In this document: piece by piece, positions 1-9,694 of the stretch
Position numbering within the stretch: position 1 is the first letter of the stretch
How the letters are laid out: every line of letters begins with the position of its first letter
Translations under genes and position numbers: made by a program
Notes under the pieces: model-generated
Told to the model about the DNA's origin: nothing
What the model saw: only the letters and a program-made list of their open reading frames with translations
Database searches by the model: none
NCBI GenBank assembly: GCA_902500995.1
Contig: CABVSR010000023.1
Coordinates: 1-59,766, forward strand
Source: an uncultured Nitrospira sp.
GTDB taxonomy: Bacteria; Nitrospirota; Nitrospiria; Nitrospirales; Nitrospiraceae
DNA length: 59,766 bases
Direction: 5' to 3'

Positions 1-392
1 TTCGAGGGAGCAGGTCATTCGGAGGCCGGTCCTAATCACCCGCACCTTCACCAGCGCTTCCGCTCATCGCAATTGATGTGCCCCACTGGGGGCATACCTA
101 GCGCACGATAAACAATCAATCTTTCAATAAGTTGTGAAATAGTGAAGGGTATTTGAAACGGCGTGAAACGCCACAGCGTTTCCAGATGGTTAGACAGCGA
201 GCAGGAAATGGGAGACAATTCACGAAAATACAACTACTTAGACTGTCCAATTTGCTGGACGGCCAAATCATCGATTTTGGGGCGATATGGGACAATGACC
301 AGGAATAAACAGGAGGTATCGCACTAAATCGAGGGGATGCGCATGGCGCGGAGTGTAGGAGAAAAAGTAGTCAGAACGGAATCGGCAGCCAG
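1..392. other. Intergenic region, no gene seen
   Basis: No convincing coding region is present. The only structure I see is a short perfect hairpin at 79-94 (stem TGCCCC/GGGGCA, loop ACTG) with no following T-run, so it is not a clear terminator. The gene to the right reads towards this region, so its transcript ends here. Confidence 0.5.
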
Positions 393-1793
393 CTACTGGA
401 TGCCAAAATCATGCAGCTTGTTGTAGAGACTGGCCCGACTGATCTTCAAGAGACGAGCGGCCTTCATGCGATTTCCCGCCGTCTGCTGGAGGGCTTGCAG
501 AATTCTGATCCGTTCGGCTTGCCTGGCCGCATCTCGCCCCACCGTGCGCAGATCCGCCGGTTCCGGCTGAGAGCCCACCGCAACCAGATCCGCGCAGGTC
601 AACTCCGGATGCGTGGTGGTCACGACGGCGCGCTCGATATAGTGCTGGAGTTCACGCACATTTCCGTGCCATGGCGCAGCCGTAAGGGCGCGCATCGCCT
701 CCTCGCTGACCTGCCGAGGCGCCTGCCGATGTCGTTGGCAGGAATCCACGATAAACTTCGCCACCAGGAGGGGAATATCCGCTCGCCGCTCTCGAAGAGG
801 GGCCAGGTGGACGGGCAACACCGCCAGACGATAATACAGATCCTGCCGGAACGCCTTCTCCTTGACCAGGTCGGTGAGATCCTTGTTCGTGGCTGAAATC
901 ACACGCACATCGATCTTGATGGATTGCGTCCCGCCGACCCGCTTGATCTCGCCTTCTTGCAACACCCGTAACAATTTCGCCTGGAAGGTCGGGGATGTGT
1001 CGGCAATCTCATCCAGGAAAATGGTTCCGCCGTCCGCTTCCTCGAACAGCCCGGGCTTGGCCCCGGCCGCGCCGGTAAACGCGCCTTTGACATGGCCGAA
1101 CAGCTCGCTCTCGAGCAAGGTCTCGGGGAGCGCGCCGCAATCCACCACGACAAACGGTTTGTCTCGCCGATAACTGGTTTGATGAATGGTCCGCGCGACG
1201 AGTTCTTTTCCCGTCCCGCTTTCCCCTTGGATCAAGACCGTGGCCGAACTGTCCGACACCAGCCGGATCAGATCGAACAATTGATGCATGACCGCGCTGG
1301 AACCCACAAGGTCGCCCAAACGCGATTCCGTGCGTTCCGGACGCGGCCGGTCCAAGTTCTGCTGAAACGCGGGCTGAACGATCTGGGGATGCGACGATTT
1401 ATGGAACAGCACGAGCACAGACCCGACCTCACCTGAGCCAGTCATGAGCGGAAACGCTTGATGCATGCCGCAGGCCGTCCCGTCACCTGAACTGTTGCAG
1501 GCGACGGTACGCACTTCGCGTGTCTCAAAGACCGATTCGGCGGGGCAGGTCCCGCAGGGATCTTTCATTTGCACAAAGGCTTGATAACATTTGGCGGGCT
1601 TGCTGACCGACGCATCCGCTCCTTCCTGAGTCCAGGCCGCATCGTTGGCGTAGACCACATTCAGGTCCCGGTCCATGACAGCCACGCGGTCGCTCAACCC
1701 GTCGGCAAGCTGCCGAAGGGCTTCTAATCGTGCGGCCAGAATCGGGTCGGCGAAGGGAGAAAGGGACGATGCTGGTGCGTGAGATCCGGCCAT
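393..1793 (-). CDS. Sigma-54-dependent Fis-family activator with Cys-rich PAS domain
   Basis: Transcription activator of the NtrC/enhancer-binding type. An N-terminal PAS-like sensor (about residues 15-120) contains a cluster of cysteines (CYQAF, DPCGTC, ACGMH), which suggests a metal, redox or heme-linked signal; that is inference. The AAA+ domain has Walker A GESGTGKE, the sigma-54 contact loop GAFTGA and a GGTIFLDEI Walker B. The C-terminus is a Fis-type helix-turn-helix ([19 protein letters not shown]). There is no receiver domain, so it is not a classic response regulator. The start at 1793 is chosen because AAGGAG lies 7 bases upstream; a longer frame to 1823 lacks this. It follows a lone receiver gene on the same strand. 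Target promoters are not evident nearby. Confidence 0.9.
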   Translation of the reverse strand: MAGSHAPASSLSPFADPILAARLEALRQLADGLSDRVAVMDRDLNVVYANDAAWTQEGADASVSKPAKCYQAFVQMKDPCGTCPAESVFETREVRTVACNSSGDGTACGMHQAFPLMTGSGEVGSVLVLFHKSSHPQIVQPAFQQNLDRPRPERTESRLGDLVGSSAVMHQLFDLIRLVSDSSATVLIQGESGTGKELVARTIHQTSYRRDKPFVVVDCGALPETLLESELFGHVKGAFTGAAGAKPGLFEEADGGTIFLDEIADTSPTFQAKLLRVLQEGEIKRVGGTQSIKIDVRVISATNKDLTDLVKEKAFRQDLYYRLAVLPVHLAPLRERRADIPLLVAKFIVDSCQRHRQAPRQVSEEAMRALTAAPWHGNVRELQHYIERAVVTTTHPELTCADLVAVGSQPEPADLRTVGRDAARQAERIRILQALQQTAGNRMKAARLLKISRASLYNKLHDFGIQ

Positions 1794-1933
1794 CTCATCA
1801 CTCCTTGTTTCAAAAGGAACCAAGCAGGGCCTTTCTTTACAATGCAGGCCCTATATGTACTACGCCTCAGGGGTCGAAGACAACCCTACCCGGTCGAGGC
1901 AGATCAGCCAAAGTGCCCGTCCAGCGCGGGACT

Positions 1934-2365
1934 TCAGTGCACCGGGCGCTCCTCCGGCACAGAGTCGGACCGGTGAAGAAGCCGTTTGACGGTGGCCTTG
2001 AGTTCCGACAGCCGTACCGGCTTGTCAAAATAGGCCGTGGCGCCGTTTTTGAGGGCCTCCTCCTTGGTCCGTGCATCCCCGAATGCCGTCATCACGATGA
2101 TGGGACACCCGGGCACGCAGTTTCTCAGGCGATGCACATAATCGAAGCCGCCGGAGGGCATTTTCAGATCCGTGACGATCAGGTCCGGGGCGGCTCGCAT
2201 AACGGCCTCCAACCCCTCCTCCCCGTTCGTGGCTTCCCGCAGCTGATAGCCCTCTCCCCAGAGCTCGTCGCACAGCAGACTTCGCATATCCCTGTCATCT
2301 TCCACCACCAGTAACACGGCTGGGGTCCTTTCGTTCACGTTGAGGCTCCAAGAGACGTGAATCAT
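1934..2365 (-). CDS. Single-domain response regulator (CheY-like receiver)
   Basis: About 143 residues made of one receiver domain only. The acidic pair (VVEDDRD), the phospho-acceptor Asp (IVTDLKMP), the Thr (MTAFGD) and the Lys (YFDKPV) are all present, so it should be phosphorylatable. It has no output domain and probably passes a signal by protein contact. The C-terminal tail is short. It sits 140 bases upstream of the PAS/sigma-54 activator on the same strand and downstream of the PAS histidine kinase at 2659-5313, which is the obvious candidate partner. The start is not well fixed: no strong ribosome site is seen before the ATG at 2365. Confidence 0.87.
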   Translation of the reverse strand: MIHVSWSLNVNERTPAVLLVVEDDRDMRSLLCDELWGEGYQLREATNGEEGLEAVMRAAPDLIVTDLKMPSGGFDYVHRLRNCVPGCPIIVMTAFGDARTKEEALKNGATAYFDKPVRLSELKATVKRLLHRSDSVPEERPVH

Positions 2366-2658
2366 GACAGGTCACCCGTCGCAAACTGTATGCCATGCAT
2401 CTTTTGCCACGGCGCCACTAAACCCATCATGTTCATTGACGATTCACTGATGAAGGAACTAGCAGACAGTTGTAGGGCCTTGGCAGGGTTGGTGAGAAAG
2501 ACCCCACATTCCAGGAGAGACTGCCCCGAAGCGCTACAGCAGGAGGAACAGAGCTTATAGCAAATAGCCGATGGCGTATGGAACGAGTGAAGAAAAAGTC
2601 TGAACCATTCCCCAGGACTGTTTAATCCCCCTGGTCATAGGCCATATGCAATACGCTA

Positions 2659-5313
2659 TCAGCTCTTGGCTATCGGCAAGCAGATGGTGAAGACGGTTCC
2701 GACCCCCGGCCGGCTTTCCACCTGAATCGTCCCGCTATGCTCCTCGATGATCCCCTTGACCACGGTCAGCCCTAAGCCGGTCCCCTTCCCGAACTCCTTC
2801 GTCGTGAAAAAGGGGTCGAAAATTTTTGCGATGATGTCCTGTGGCATTCCGTGGCCGGTATCGGCGATCGCCAGTTTGACCATCCCGCGATCCGGCATGG
2901 GCGCCAGCGTCGCGCGCAACAGTCCTCCGTCAGGCATGGCATGGATGGCGTTCATGATCAAGTTGATCAACACCTGGCTCATCTGATCGGCGTCGGCATG
3001 GACGCAGGGGCAGCCTTCGGCAAAGGAGGTTTCGACCGTAATCCGGCTGTACGACAGGCGCTCGTGAAATATTTCGAGATTATCTTCGATGGTCTGGCGG
3101 AGGTCGATCGCGCGATGTTCGATGGGACGGCGCCGGGCAAATGCCAGCAGCTGGTTCATCACCCGCGTGATGCGTTCGACCTGGCTGATGATGGTTTGCA
3201 GACCCTTTTTGACGGATTCCTCTTTGGTCCGCTCCATCAGGTATTCAGCCCGGCCGAGGATCACATTCATGGGGGTCCCGATCTCATGCGCCATGCCGGA
3301 GGCCACGGTTCCGAGTTCGGCGACGCGCTCAGTCCGGCGAAGTTGCGCTTGCAACCGTTTTCGCTCCGTAATATCCGTGGCGATCCCGTCGATCCGCACC
3401 GGATGACCGGCGCGGTCCTTGATGATCCGCCCGCGGTCATGCACCCACCGTATGTCACCGTCCCGCCTCACGATGCGATACTCAACATCCAATTCTCCCG
3501 TGGCTTGAAGCTGTTGCATGGACTGCTCGACAAGCGCCCGGTCCTCCGCATGGACGACCTCCAGCCAGGTCGACGGTCGGGCGAGAAATTCCTCCGCCGA
3601 CCGGCCGTAGATCTCCGCCACGGAAGGACTCACATAATGAATGGAAGACAAATCCAGCGTGGACGACCAGATCACATCCTCCATCGCCCCCAGCAGACTC
3701 TGAAGCCGTTCCTCGCTTTCCCGCAGTCGTCGCTCCCTGGCCTTCCGCATCGTCATGTCGCGCAACACCAGCAGAATGCCCGTCCCGTCCTGGTCGCGGA
3801 AGTGAGCGGCTCGGACCGCGACATCCACCACGACCCCGTCCACGCGGGTGATCTGCTCCTCGGCTTCCGGCGCGGTCCCCCCGCCTTCCAGCAAGTGACG
3901 GATACGCTCGGCGACAGCTTCGCGGTGGGCTGCGGGAATCAAATCAGAGAACCCTCGTTCCTGAAGTTCCTCCGCGCTTCCGACGCCGAATAACCGCAGC
4001 CCCTGCTCGTTGGCGAAGACAATGCGGTTGTCCCGCACCACCAGAATGGCATCCGGCAGGACGGAGAGGAGCCGTCGATACCGCTCCTCACTTTGACGCA
4101 GGAGCTGCTCGGTTTTTTTCCATTCAGTGATATCGCGCGTCACGCCTAACACCGCCGTAATACTCCCGTCGGCCGCCCGCAACGGCACCACATGCGTGTC
4201 CACCCATCGGGGGGTTCCCAGCAGTCCCACCAGTTGAAACTCCAACCGGCCCGCCTCTCCTTCTGCCGCTTTCCGGATGAGATCACGAAGGACGGATCGC
4301 GATTCACCGACGACGAGATGGCAGATATCCTTGCCGACCACGTCCGCTTGGCAGGCCGCTTCAATCATGGCCAGCCCGGCGGCATTCATCGTCCGGACCG
4401 TTCCGTCCAGCGCCAGCACCTTCACGCACTCCGGCTCGGTTTCGATGATCGCGCGCAGCAGCCCTTCGCGTTCCGCCAACTCTTCTTCCAGCCGTTTCCG
4501 CGCCGTCATGTCGCGAAGAATGACGGTGTAGTAGTGCACCCCTTCCACGTCGATTTGCGAGATCGCCGCCTCAAGGGGGAATTCCTCGCCGGTGGAACGA
4601 ATTCCTCTGATCTCCCCCAGTGCGCCCATGTGACGCGTAGTGACCCCCGAGCGGCCGAATTCCTGGATGTGTTCCGCATGCGCGCTGCGAAACCGCTCGG
4701 GGATCAGCCGGTCCAACCGCCGCCCCAACATGTCTTGCGCGCTCCAGTGAAACATGTCTTCTGCAGCCTGATTAAACAGCACGATTTTCTGCCCTTCATC
4801 CACGGTGATGATGGCATCCATGGCCGATTGCACGATCCCTTCGAAGCGCAGTTTGTCGCGATGCAACTCCGCTTCCGCCTTCCGTCGTCCCGCCACCGCT
4901 CCTTCCACGGCCGCTTCGGCATGGGCGATCGCCTCCATGGTCTGTCCTGCCGGTTCTCCCCACGCCTGCTCCCTGGTGTCCGATGCGTTGCGGCGCGTTG
5001 CCGGCAGGACGGCGAGGCCCGCCATGAGTCCGATGCCCAGGAGCCGGTTGACCCACGAGGATAGCGGCAGAGATCCCGCGATGGCCCCGATCACCGCCAG
5101 CAACGCGACCAGCCCCGCGATGGACAGGAAGATAGGTCGTGGGAAGCGTGCCGCCGCCAGCGCAAGGGGAACGGCATAGAGCAGCCAGACCGCGTAATCG
5201 GCCGGCACCGATAGATCCAGGAGCAAGAGGACAAGGGTCAGCAGCGCGAGGCCGCCGGATTGAAGCAGCAAGGATGGTTGCGAAAGCGGTGGCACAGCGA
5301 TGGCTCCCCGCAC
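2659..5313 (-). CDS. Membrane PAS-domain sensor histidine kinase
   Basis: About 880 residues. The N-terminus has around four hydrophobic segments within the first 105 residues and no large periplasmic domain. Then come four PAS/PAC modules (roughly 155-275, 285-400, 410-525 and 535-655), each with a recognisable PAC end such as ILRDMTARK or ATDITERKR. The kinase core has the H box GMAHEIGTPMNVIL (His about 676), the N box (NLIMNAIHA), DTGHGMP, FDPFFTTK and GTGLGL. It phosphorylates a partner regulator; the NtrC-type gene 14 bases upstream in the same operon is the likely one. The first possible start is GTG at 5313. A second GTG at 5295 has GGGGAG eight bases upstream and may be the true start. 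Confidence 0.9.
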   Translation of the reverse strand: MRGAIAVPPLSQPSLLLQSGGLALLTLVLLLLDLSVPADYAVWLLYAVPLALAAARFPRPIFLSIAGLVALLAVIGAIAGSLPLSSWVNRLLGIGLMAGLAVLPATRRNASDTREQAWGEPAGQTMEAIAHAEAAVEGAVAGRRKAEAELHRDKLRFEGIVQSAMDAIITVDEGQKIVLFNQAAEDMFHWSAQDMLGRRLDRLIPERFRSAHAEHIQEFGRSGVTTRHMGALGEIRGIRSTGEEFPLEAAISQIDVEGVHYYTVILRDMTARKRLEEELAEREGLLRAIIETEPECVKVLALDGTVRTMNAAGLAMIEAACQADVVGKDICHLVVGESRSVLRDLIRKAAEGEAGRLEFQLVGLLGTPRWVDTHVVPLRAADGSITAVLGVTRDITEWKKTEQLLRQSEERYRRLLSVLPDAILVVRDNRIVFANEQGLRLFGVGSAEELQERGFSDLIPAAHREAVAERIRHLLEGGGTAPEAEEQITRVDGVVVDVAVRAAHFRDQDGTGILLVLRDMTMRKARERRLRESEERLQSLLGAMEDVIWSSTLDLSSIHYVSPSVAEIYGRSAEEFLARPSTWLEVVHAEDRALVEQSMQQLQATGELDVEYRIVRRDGDIRWVHDRGRIIKDRAGHPVRIDGIATDITERKRLQAQLRRTERVAELGTVASGMAHEIGTPMNVILGRAEYLMERTKEESVKKGLQTIISQVERITRVMNQLLAFARRRPIEHRAIDLRQTIEDNLEIFHERLSYSRITVETSFAEGCPCVHADADQMSQVLINLIMNAIHAMPDGGLLRATLAPMPDRGMVKLAIADTGHGMPQDIIAKIFDPFFTTKEFGKGTGLGLTVVKGIIEEHSGTIQVESRPGVGTVFTICLPIAKS

Positions 5314-5327
5314 GACGGTGAGACGGG

Positions 5328-6707
5328 CTACGCGTCTGAGTGTGGTTTGCCCTCGATCTCGGCGAGCTTGCGGTACAACGTCTTCCGGTCGATGCCCAAG
5401 ACATGCGCGGCCTGATACTTATTGCCGCCCGTCTTCTCCAGAATTTTCACGATGTATTCTTTCTCCACTTCATGGAGCGGCAGGGTCCGTTCGGCGGCTT
5501 CGTCGAGAATCCGGCGATCTCCACGCGCGCCCTGCACCTGAATTGGCAAATCGTCCGCGCTGATCACGTCGCCATGGCTCAACGTCACTGCCCGCTCGAT
5601 GACGTTCTCCAGTTCCCGGACGTTCCCCGGCCAGGCGTAGTCGGCCAGCATCGCAAGAGCCGGCTCGCTGAGCCCCTTCACCTGCCTGCCGCGGGCGGCG
5701 GCGCATTTTTTCAGAAAGGCATCGACCAGGATCGGAATATCCTCCCGCCGTTCCCGCAACGGCGGCAATCGCAACTCGATGACGTTGAGCCGGTAATAGA
5801 AATCTTCGCGGAATCGCTTGTGCTTCACTTCATCGACGAGATTCAGGTTGGTCGCGGCAATGATCCGCACATCCACGGGAATGGACTTGGTCGCGCCGAC
5901 ACGCCTGATCTCCCGCTCTTGAATGGCTCGCAGCAGCTTCGCCTGCAACATGAGCGGCAATTCGCTGATCTCATCCAAAAACAGCGTGCCCTTCTGCGCT
6001 TCCTCGAACAACCCGCGCTTATCCATTTTGGCATCCGTGAAGGAGCCCCGCATGTGGCCGAACAATTCGCTTTCGAGCAATTGCTCAGGAATCGCCGCGC
6101 AGTTGACGGGGACAAACGGCGCATCCCGCCGGTCGCTGTTGTAGTGAATCGCCTTGGCCACCAGTTCCTTCCCGGTGCCGCTTTCGCCGGTGATCAACAC
6201 GTTGGTCGGGCTATCGGCCACCCGCCGGATCAAATCGAAGACGGCCTGCATCGGTTTGCTCTTCCCCAGAATCTGATGGAAGCTGTATTCCTTGTGCACT
6301 TCCTTCCGCAGACGGCTGACCTCGCGCCGGAGCGCCGCTTCCCGCACCGCGCGCTCGACCACGCGGACCAATTCCTCAGTCTTGACCGGCTTGGTGAGAT
6401 AGTCGCTCGCCCCATGCCGCATCGCGTCTACCGCGGTCTCAACTGTGCCGAAGGCGGTCATCAAGATCACGCCGATATCAGGGTACCGCTGCTTGATTTC
6501 CGCGAGCAGCTCGGTGCCTTGCATGCCTTTCATCCGAAGGTCGGTGAGGACGACGGCATAATCTTCCTCGCTCAGCACCTTGAGCGCCTCATCTCCTCCG
6601 CCGACGCCCGTGCATTGATGCCCGCGCCCCTGTAGCACATCGCAGAGCAGACTGCGCATGTCGGCATCGTCATCCACCACCAAGACCGCACCCCAGTCCT
6701 CGGTCAT
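5328..6707 (-). CDS. NtrC-family sigma-54 response regulator
   Basis: Receiver domain (VLVVDDDADMRSLL; acceptor in VLTDLRMKG; Lys in LTKPVK), AAA+ domain (Walker A GESGTGKE, Walker B LFLDEI) and Fis-type HTH (NKYQAAHVLGIDRKTLYRK). The sigma-54 loop reads GSFTDA instead of GAFTGA, a variant I have seen in other NtrC-like proteins. The start at 6707 is preferred because GAGGGA lies just upstream; the frame extends to 6779 without a good site. It is followed by its probable kinase (14-base gap). Divergent from it is an efflux operon with a sigma-54 promoter at 6917-6930, which makes that operon the best target candidate. Confidence 0.93.
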   Translation of the reverse strand: MTEDWGAVLVVDDDADMRSLLCDVLQGRGHQCTGVGGGDEALKVLSEEDYAVVLTDLRMKGMQGTELLAEIKQRYPDIGVILMTAFGTVETAVDAMRHGASDYLTKPVKTEELVRVVERAVREAALRREVSRLRKEVHKEYSFHQILGKSKPMQAVFDLIRRVADSPTNVLITGESGTGKELVAKAIHYNSDRRDAPFVPVNCAAIPEQLLESELFGHMRGSFTDAKMDKRGLFEEAQKGTLFLDEISELPLMLQAKLLRAIQEREIRRVGATKSIPVDVRIIAATNLNLVDEVKHKRFREDFYYRLNVIELRLPPLRERREDIPILVDAFLKKCAAARGRQVKGLSEPALAMLADYAWPGNVRELENVIERAVTLSHGDVISADDLPIQVQGARGDRRILDEAAERTLPLHEVEKEYIVKILEKTGGNKYQAAHVLGIDRKTLYRKLAEIEGKPHSDA

Positions 6708-6795
6708 ATCGCTTCCCTCGCTCGCTGCTGCTCGCACCACCGACCTCCCCGTGCTCTGCGGGCACAGACTAATCGGCACGATCCTGTGCGGTCAA

Positions 6796-6820
6796 GGGGC
6801 GTCCTGCCGCAGGCGTCCCC
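6796..6820. promoter_or_regulatory. Candidate activator-binding dyad upstream of sigma-54 promoter
   Basis: An interrupted dyad of the form GGGG-N3-CCTGC-C-GCAGG-N3-CCCC, 9 of 12 positions paired, centred at 6808. It lies about 110 bases upstream of the -24 element, a normal distance for an enhancer bound by an NtrC-type protein. The match to a real binding site is inference. Confidence 0.35.
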
Positions 6821-6916
6821 TGCATCCTGTTGCATAATGCCCCACCCTCGATGACCCCACACCCCGGTTGAGCAGCAGCGCTTCCCACATCATCACGTTT
6901 GCAACCCAAACGAAAC

Positions 6917-6930
6917 GGCACTTCTCTTGC
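6917..6930 (+). promoter_or_regulatory. Sigma-54 (-24/-12) promoter
   Basis: The sequence GGCACTTCTCTTGC matches the sigma-54 consensus GGCAC-N5-TTGC with the exact GG-N10-GC spacing. Transcription would begin near 6942. The ribosome site AAAGGGA and the ATG at 6962 follow directly. The divergent neighbour encodes a sigma-54-dependent regulator, which fits local control. Confidence 0.65.
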
Positions 6931-6961
6931 GTCTCTCCAGAGCGAAACCGAAAGGGAACGC

Positions 6962-8281
6962 ATGTCTCAAGATCACTCCGAGCTCGACCCCCCACAGACC
7001 GATCACCCGACCACCGTCATGGTGGCCGCAGTTCCGACTGTGCAAGGTCAGGGCCATCATCAACTCCCGATGCCCCTCGACCGGCAGATTCGTCCCCGCG
7101 GCCGGCGGCGGTGGCCTCTGCTCATAGGAATGGCGGGCGTCCTCACGCTCGGAGCCGCCGCTCTCTGGCACTGGTGGGCCAACGACCCGGCCGGTGTCAA
7201 TTACAAAACCGTGACCATCGAACGCGGGCCGATCACAGCCCTGGTCACGGCAACGGGAGCCGTCAACCCGGTCATCTCTGTGCAGGTCGGCAGCCAGGTT
7301 TCGGGAAAGATCGCCAAGCTCTATGCGGACTTCAATTCGGTGGTGCGGGAAGGGCAGGTTCTGGCTTCGATCGATCAAAAGCCCTATCAAGCGAAGGTGA
7401 GCCAGGCCAGGGCGGCGCTCAAGAGCGCGCAAGCCGGTCTCGCCAAAGCGCGGAACATGCTCGCGCAAAAAACGTTGGAACTGAATCGCATGGCCGCGCT
7501 GCGGGAGCAGCAGTTCGTTGCACAATCGGACCTGGATCTGGCACGCACCAATGCCCGCGACGCCGATGCGCAGGTGGAACTGTCGCTGGCGCAAGTCGAC
7601 CAGGCCAAGGCCACGCTGGCTTCGGCCGAGCTGGATCTCGGCTATACCACCATTTATTCGCCGGTGAACGGGACCGTCGTATCCCGCAATGTGGAAGAAG
7701 GGCAAACCGTGGTGGCCAGCTTCCAAACGCCCACGTTGTTTGTCCTCGCGCAGGACCTCACCCGCATGCAAGTCATTGCCAATGTCAGCGAGTCCGATAT
7801 CGGAGGGGTGACCGAAGGCAAGTCCGCGGATTTCCGGGTGGATGCCTATCCGCGGGAATCGTTTCATGGCACCGTGACACAGGTCAGAAATGCGCCGGTC
7901 AGCATTCAGAATGTCGTGACCTACGATGTCGTCATTTCCGTGGACAACTCTGAACTCAAATTAAAACCCGGCATGACCGCCAATATCACGATCGTGACGG
8001 CTCGCAACGAAGAGGCGTTACGCGCGCCCAACTCCGCGTTACGATTCCGTATGCCGGGCGTGCCGGTGGATCGCAAAACTCCTCAACTGTGGATCGTGGA
8101 CGCGGCGGGGCAGGTACGGCCGGTCCAGGTCACGCTCGGCATTGCGGATTCTCTGTATACAGATATTACGGCAGGCGACGTGCACGAAGGCGACGCGGCC
8201 ATCGTGGGTATTCTGACTGAGGCTGACAGCGCCCAGGAGAAACTCCCTCCGGGCTTTGAATTCGGCCCGAAGATGCGGTAA
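6962..8281 (+). CDS. MacA-like periplasmic adaptor (HlyD/RND family)
   Basis: About 439 residues. A cytoplasmic tail is followed by one membrane anchor (WPLLIGMAGVLTLGAAALWHW) and then the adaptor fold: a split lipoyl-like domain (VSVQVGSQVSGKIAKLYADF and GYTTIYSPVNGTVVSRNVEE), a helical hairpin of about 90 residues with ALKSAQAGLAKA-type heptads, and a beta-barrel end. It bridges an inner-membrane ABC permease to an outer-membrane channel. The ATG at 6962 has AAAGGGA upstream. The permease gene starts 10 bases after the stop. No TolC gene is adjacent. The sigma-54 promoter ahead of it suggests signal-dependent expression. Confidence 0.9.
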   Translation: MSQDHSELDPPQTDHPTTVMVAAVPTVQGQGHHQLPMPLDRQIRPRGRRRWPLLIGMAGVLTLGAAALWHWWANDPAGVNYKTVTIERGPITALVTATGAVNPVISVQVGSQVSGKIAKLYADFNSVVREGQVLASIDQKPYQAKVSQARAALKSAQAGLAKARNMLAQKTLELNRMAALREQQFVAQSDLDLARTNARDADAQVELSLAQVDQAKATLASAELDLGYTTIYSPVNGTVVSRNVEEGQTVVASFQTPTLFVLAQDLTRMQVIANVSESDIGGVTEGKSADFRVDAYPRESFHGTVTQVRNAPVSIQNVVTYDVVISVDNSELKLKPGMTANITIVTARNEEALRAPNSALRFRMPGVPVDRKTPQLWIVDAAGQVRPVQVTLGIADSLYTDITAGDVHEGDAAIVGILTEADSAQEKLPPGFEFGPKMR

Positions 8282-8291
8282 TGCGCCTCCC

Positions 8292-9524
8292 ATGAGTTTC
8301 CTCTGGTTGACGATTCAATCTGCCCTTCGCATCCTCCGGAGAAATCCCCTGCGCGCGGGCCTGACCATGCTGGGAATTGTGATCGGCGTCGGTGCCGTGG
8401 TCGGCATGGTCAGTCTAGGACAAGGCGCGACCGCCTCGGTACAACGCGAGATCGCCAGCCTCGGCACCAACGTGCTGATCATCATTCCCGGCGCCACCAC
8501 CACCGGAGGGGTGCGCGGGGGGCTCGGCAGCGTGTCGACGCTGACCGTCGACGATGCCCGGGACATCGAAAAGCGGGTCGGCGACATCAGCCTCGTCACC
8601 TATGCCTCCCGATCGGTGCTCCAAGTCATTCATGAACACAAGAATTGGAACACGATTGCGCTCGGCACGACCACCGCCTTCAGCGACCTGCGCAACTGGC
8701 CGGTCGCCGACGGCGCCTTTTTTACCCAGGCCGATGAGGATGCCGCCGCCAAAGTCGTCGTCTTAGGGAAAACCGTCGCGGAGAATGTGTTCGAGCGCGG
8801 CGAGGAGGTGATCGGAGCGCAGATCAGAATCAAGAATGTCCCGTTGCGCGTGATCGGCGTCCTTTCGCCGAAAGGACAATCTCTGTCAGGGCAGGATCAG
8901 GACGACATCGTCATTCTCCCGTTTACGACCGCGGAACGAAAGGTCCTGGGCACGAAGTTTCTGGGCACGGTCGGCATGATCATGGCCGCCACCCGGCATC
9001 GATACACGGTTCCTGCCGCCGTGGAAGAAATCACGGAATTGCTGCGCGTGAGACACCGCATTCACCCCGCCGAGGAAAACGACTTCACCATCCGCACGAT
9101 GGAAGACGTGGCGAAAACCGTCGCCGGGGCAAGCCGCACGATGATGGTGATGCTCTTGAGCATCGCCTCCATCTCGCTGGTGGTGGGCGGCATCGGGATC
9201 ATGAATATTCTGCTGGTCTCCGTGACCGAACGCACCAGGGAAATCGGCATTCGCATGGCGGTCGGGGCCAAACGCGCTCACATTCTGCTGCAGTTCCTGG
9301 TCGAAGCGATCATCCTCACGGCGATCGGCGGCGTAGCCGGCGTTCTGGTCGGCATTGCGGGAGCGCGCCTGCTGACCCATCTGATCGGCTGGCCCACCAT
9401 CATTTCATCGCAATCCGTTGCCGTCGCGTTTCTCTTCTCGCTCGCGGTGGGCATCTTCTTCGGCCTCTACCCGGCCAACAAGGCCTCGCGCATGAACCCG
9501 ATCGAAGCGCTGCATTATGAATAG
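8292..9524 (+). CDS. MacB-type ABC permease (MacB_PCD-FtsX), no ATPase domain
   Basis: About 410 residues. It has one N-terminal TM (LTMLGIVIGVGAVVGMVSLG), a periplasmic core domain of roughly 230 residues, and three C-terminal TMs in the FtsX arrangement, with the typical VTERTREIGIRMAVGAKR motif before the last two. It works in efflux or mechanotransmission with the MacA-like protein encoded just before it. Canonical MacB has an N-terminal ATPase; here there is none, and no separate ATPase gene lies on either side, so the energising subunit must come from another locus. The start at 8292 is chosen because the frame upstream overlaps the adaptor gene. Confidence 0.9.
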   Translation: MSFLWLTIQSALRILRRNPLRAGLTMLGIVIGVGAVVGMVSLGQGATASVQREIASLGTNVLIIIPGATTTGGVRGGLGSVSTLTVDDARDIEKRVGDISLVTYASRSVLQVIHEHKNWNTIALGTTTAFSDLRNWPVADGAFFTQADEDAAAKVVVLGKTVAENVFERGEEVIGAQIRIKNVPLRVIGVLSPKGQSLSGQDQDDIVILPFTTAERKVLGTKFLGTVGMIMAATRHRYTVPAAVEEITELLRVRHRIHPAEENDFTIRTMEDVAKTVAGASRTMMVMLLSIASISLVVGGIGIMNILLVSVTERTREIGIRMAVGAKRAHILLQFLVEAIILTAIGGVAGVLVGIAGARLLTHLIGWPTIISSQSVAVAFLFSLAVGIFFGLYPANKASRMNPIEALHYE

Positions 9525-9527
9525 GGC

Positions 9528-9624
9528 ACATATTCGGAACTTCGACGAGCGGTTCTTGGCAGGATGAGGGGAAGTGACGATATTGTCAGCAGCTCTACCT
9601 GGCTAAAGCCTGTTCCGAATATGT
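9528..9624. repeat. Small element with perfect 13-bp inverted ends
   Basis: ACATATTCGGAAC at 9528-9540 is repeated as its exact reverse complement at 9612-9624, giving a 97-bp unit. A related 10-mer (TCGACGAGCG / TCGATGAGCG) follows both copies in the same orientation. It sits directly after the permease stop and before the antitoxin gene. It could be a miniature transposable element or an RNA hairpin at the operon end. No T-run is seen. Confidence 0.5.
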
Positions 9625-9694
9625 CGATGAGCGAGAAGGCGTGAGGGCATACTCTAGGGAGCATGGTGTTAAGCATGTTCCGGCGGGAGGCACT

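Noticed and set aside
48-233. Minus-strand frame of 61 codons at the left edge
   Set aside because: No ribosome site and no resemblance to any family; composition looks non-coding.
2366-2658. Gene or CRISPR-like structure between the receiver and the PAS kinase
   Set aside because: No repeats and no coding-like frame; only ordinary spacer DNA.
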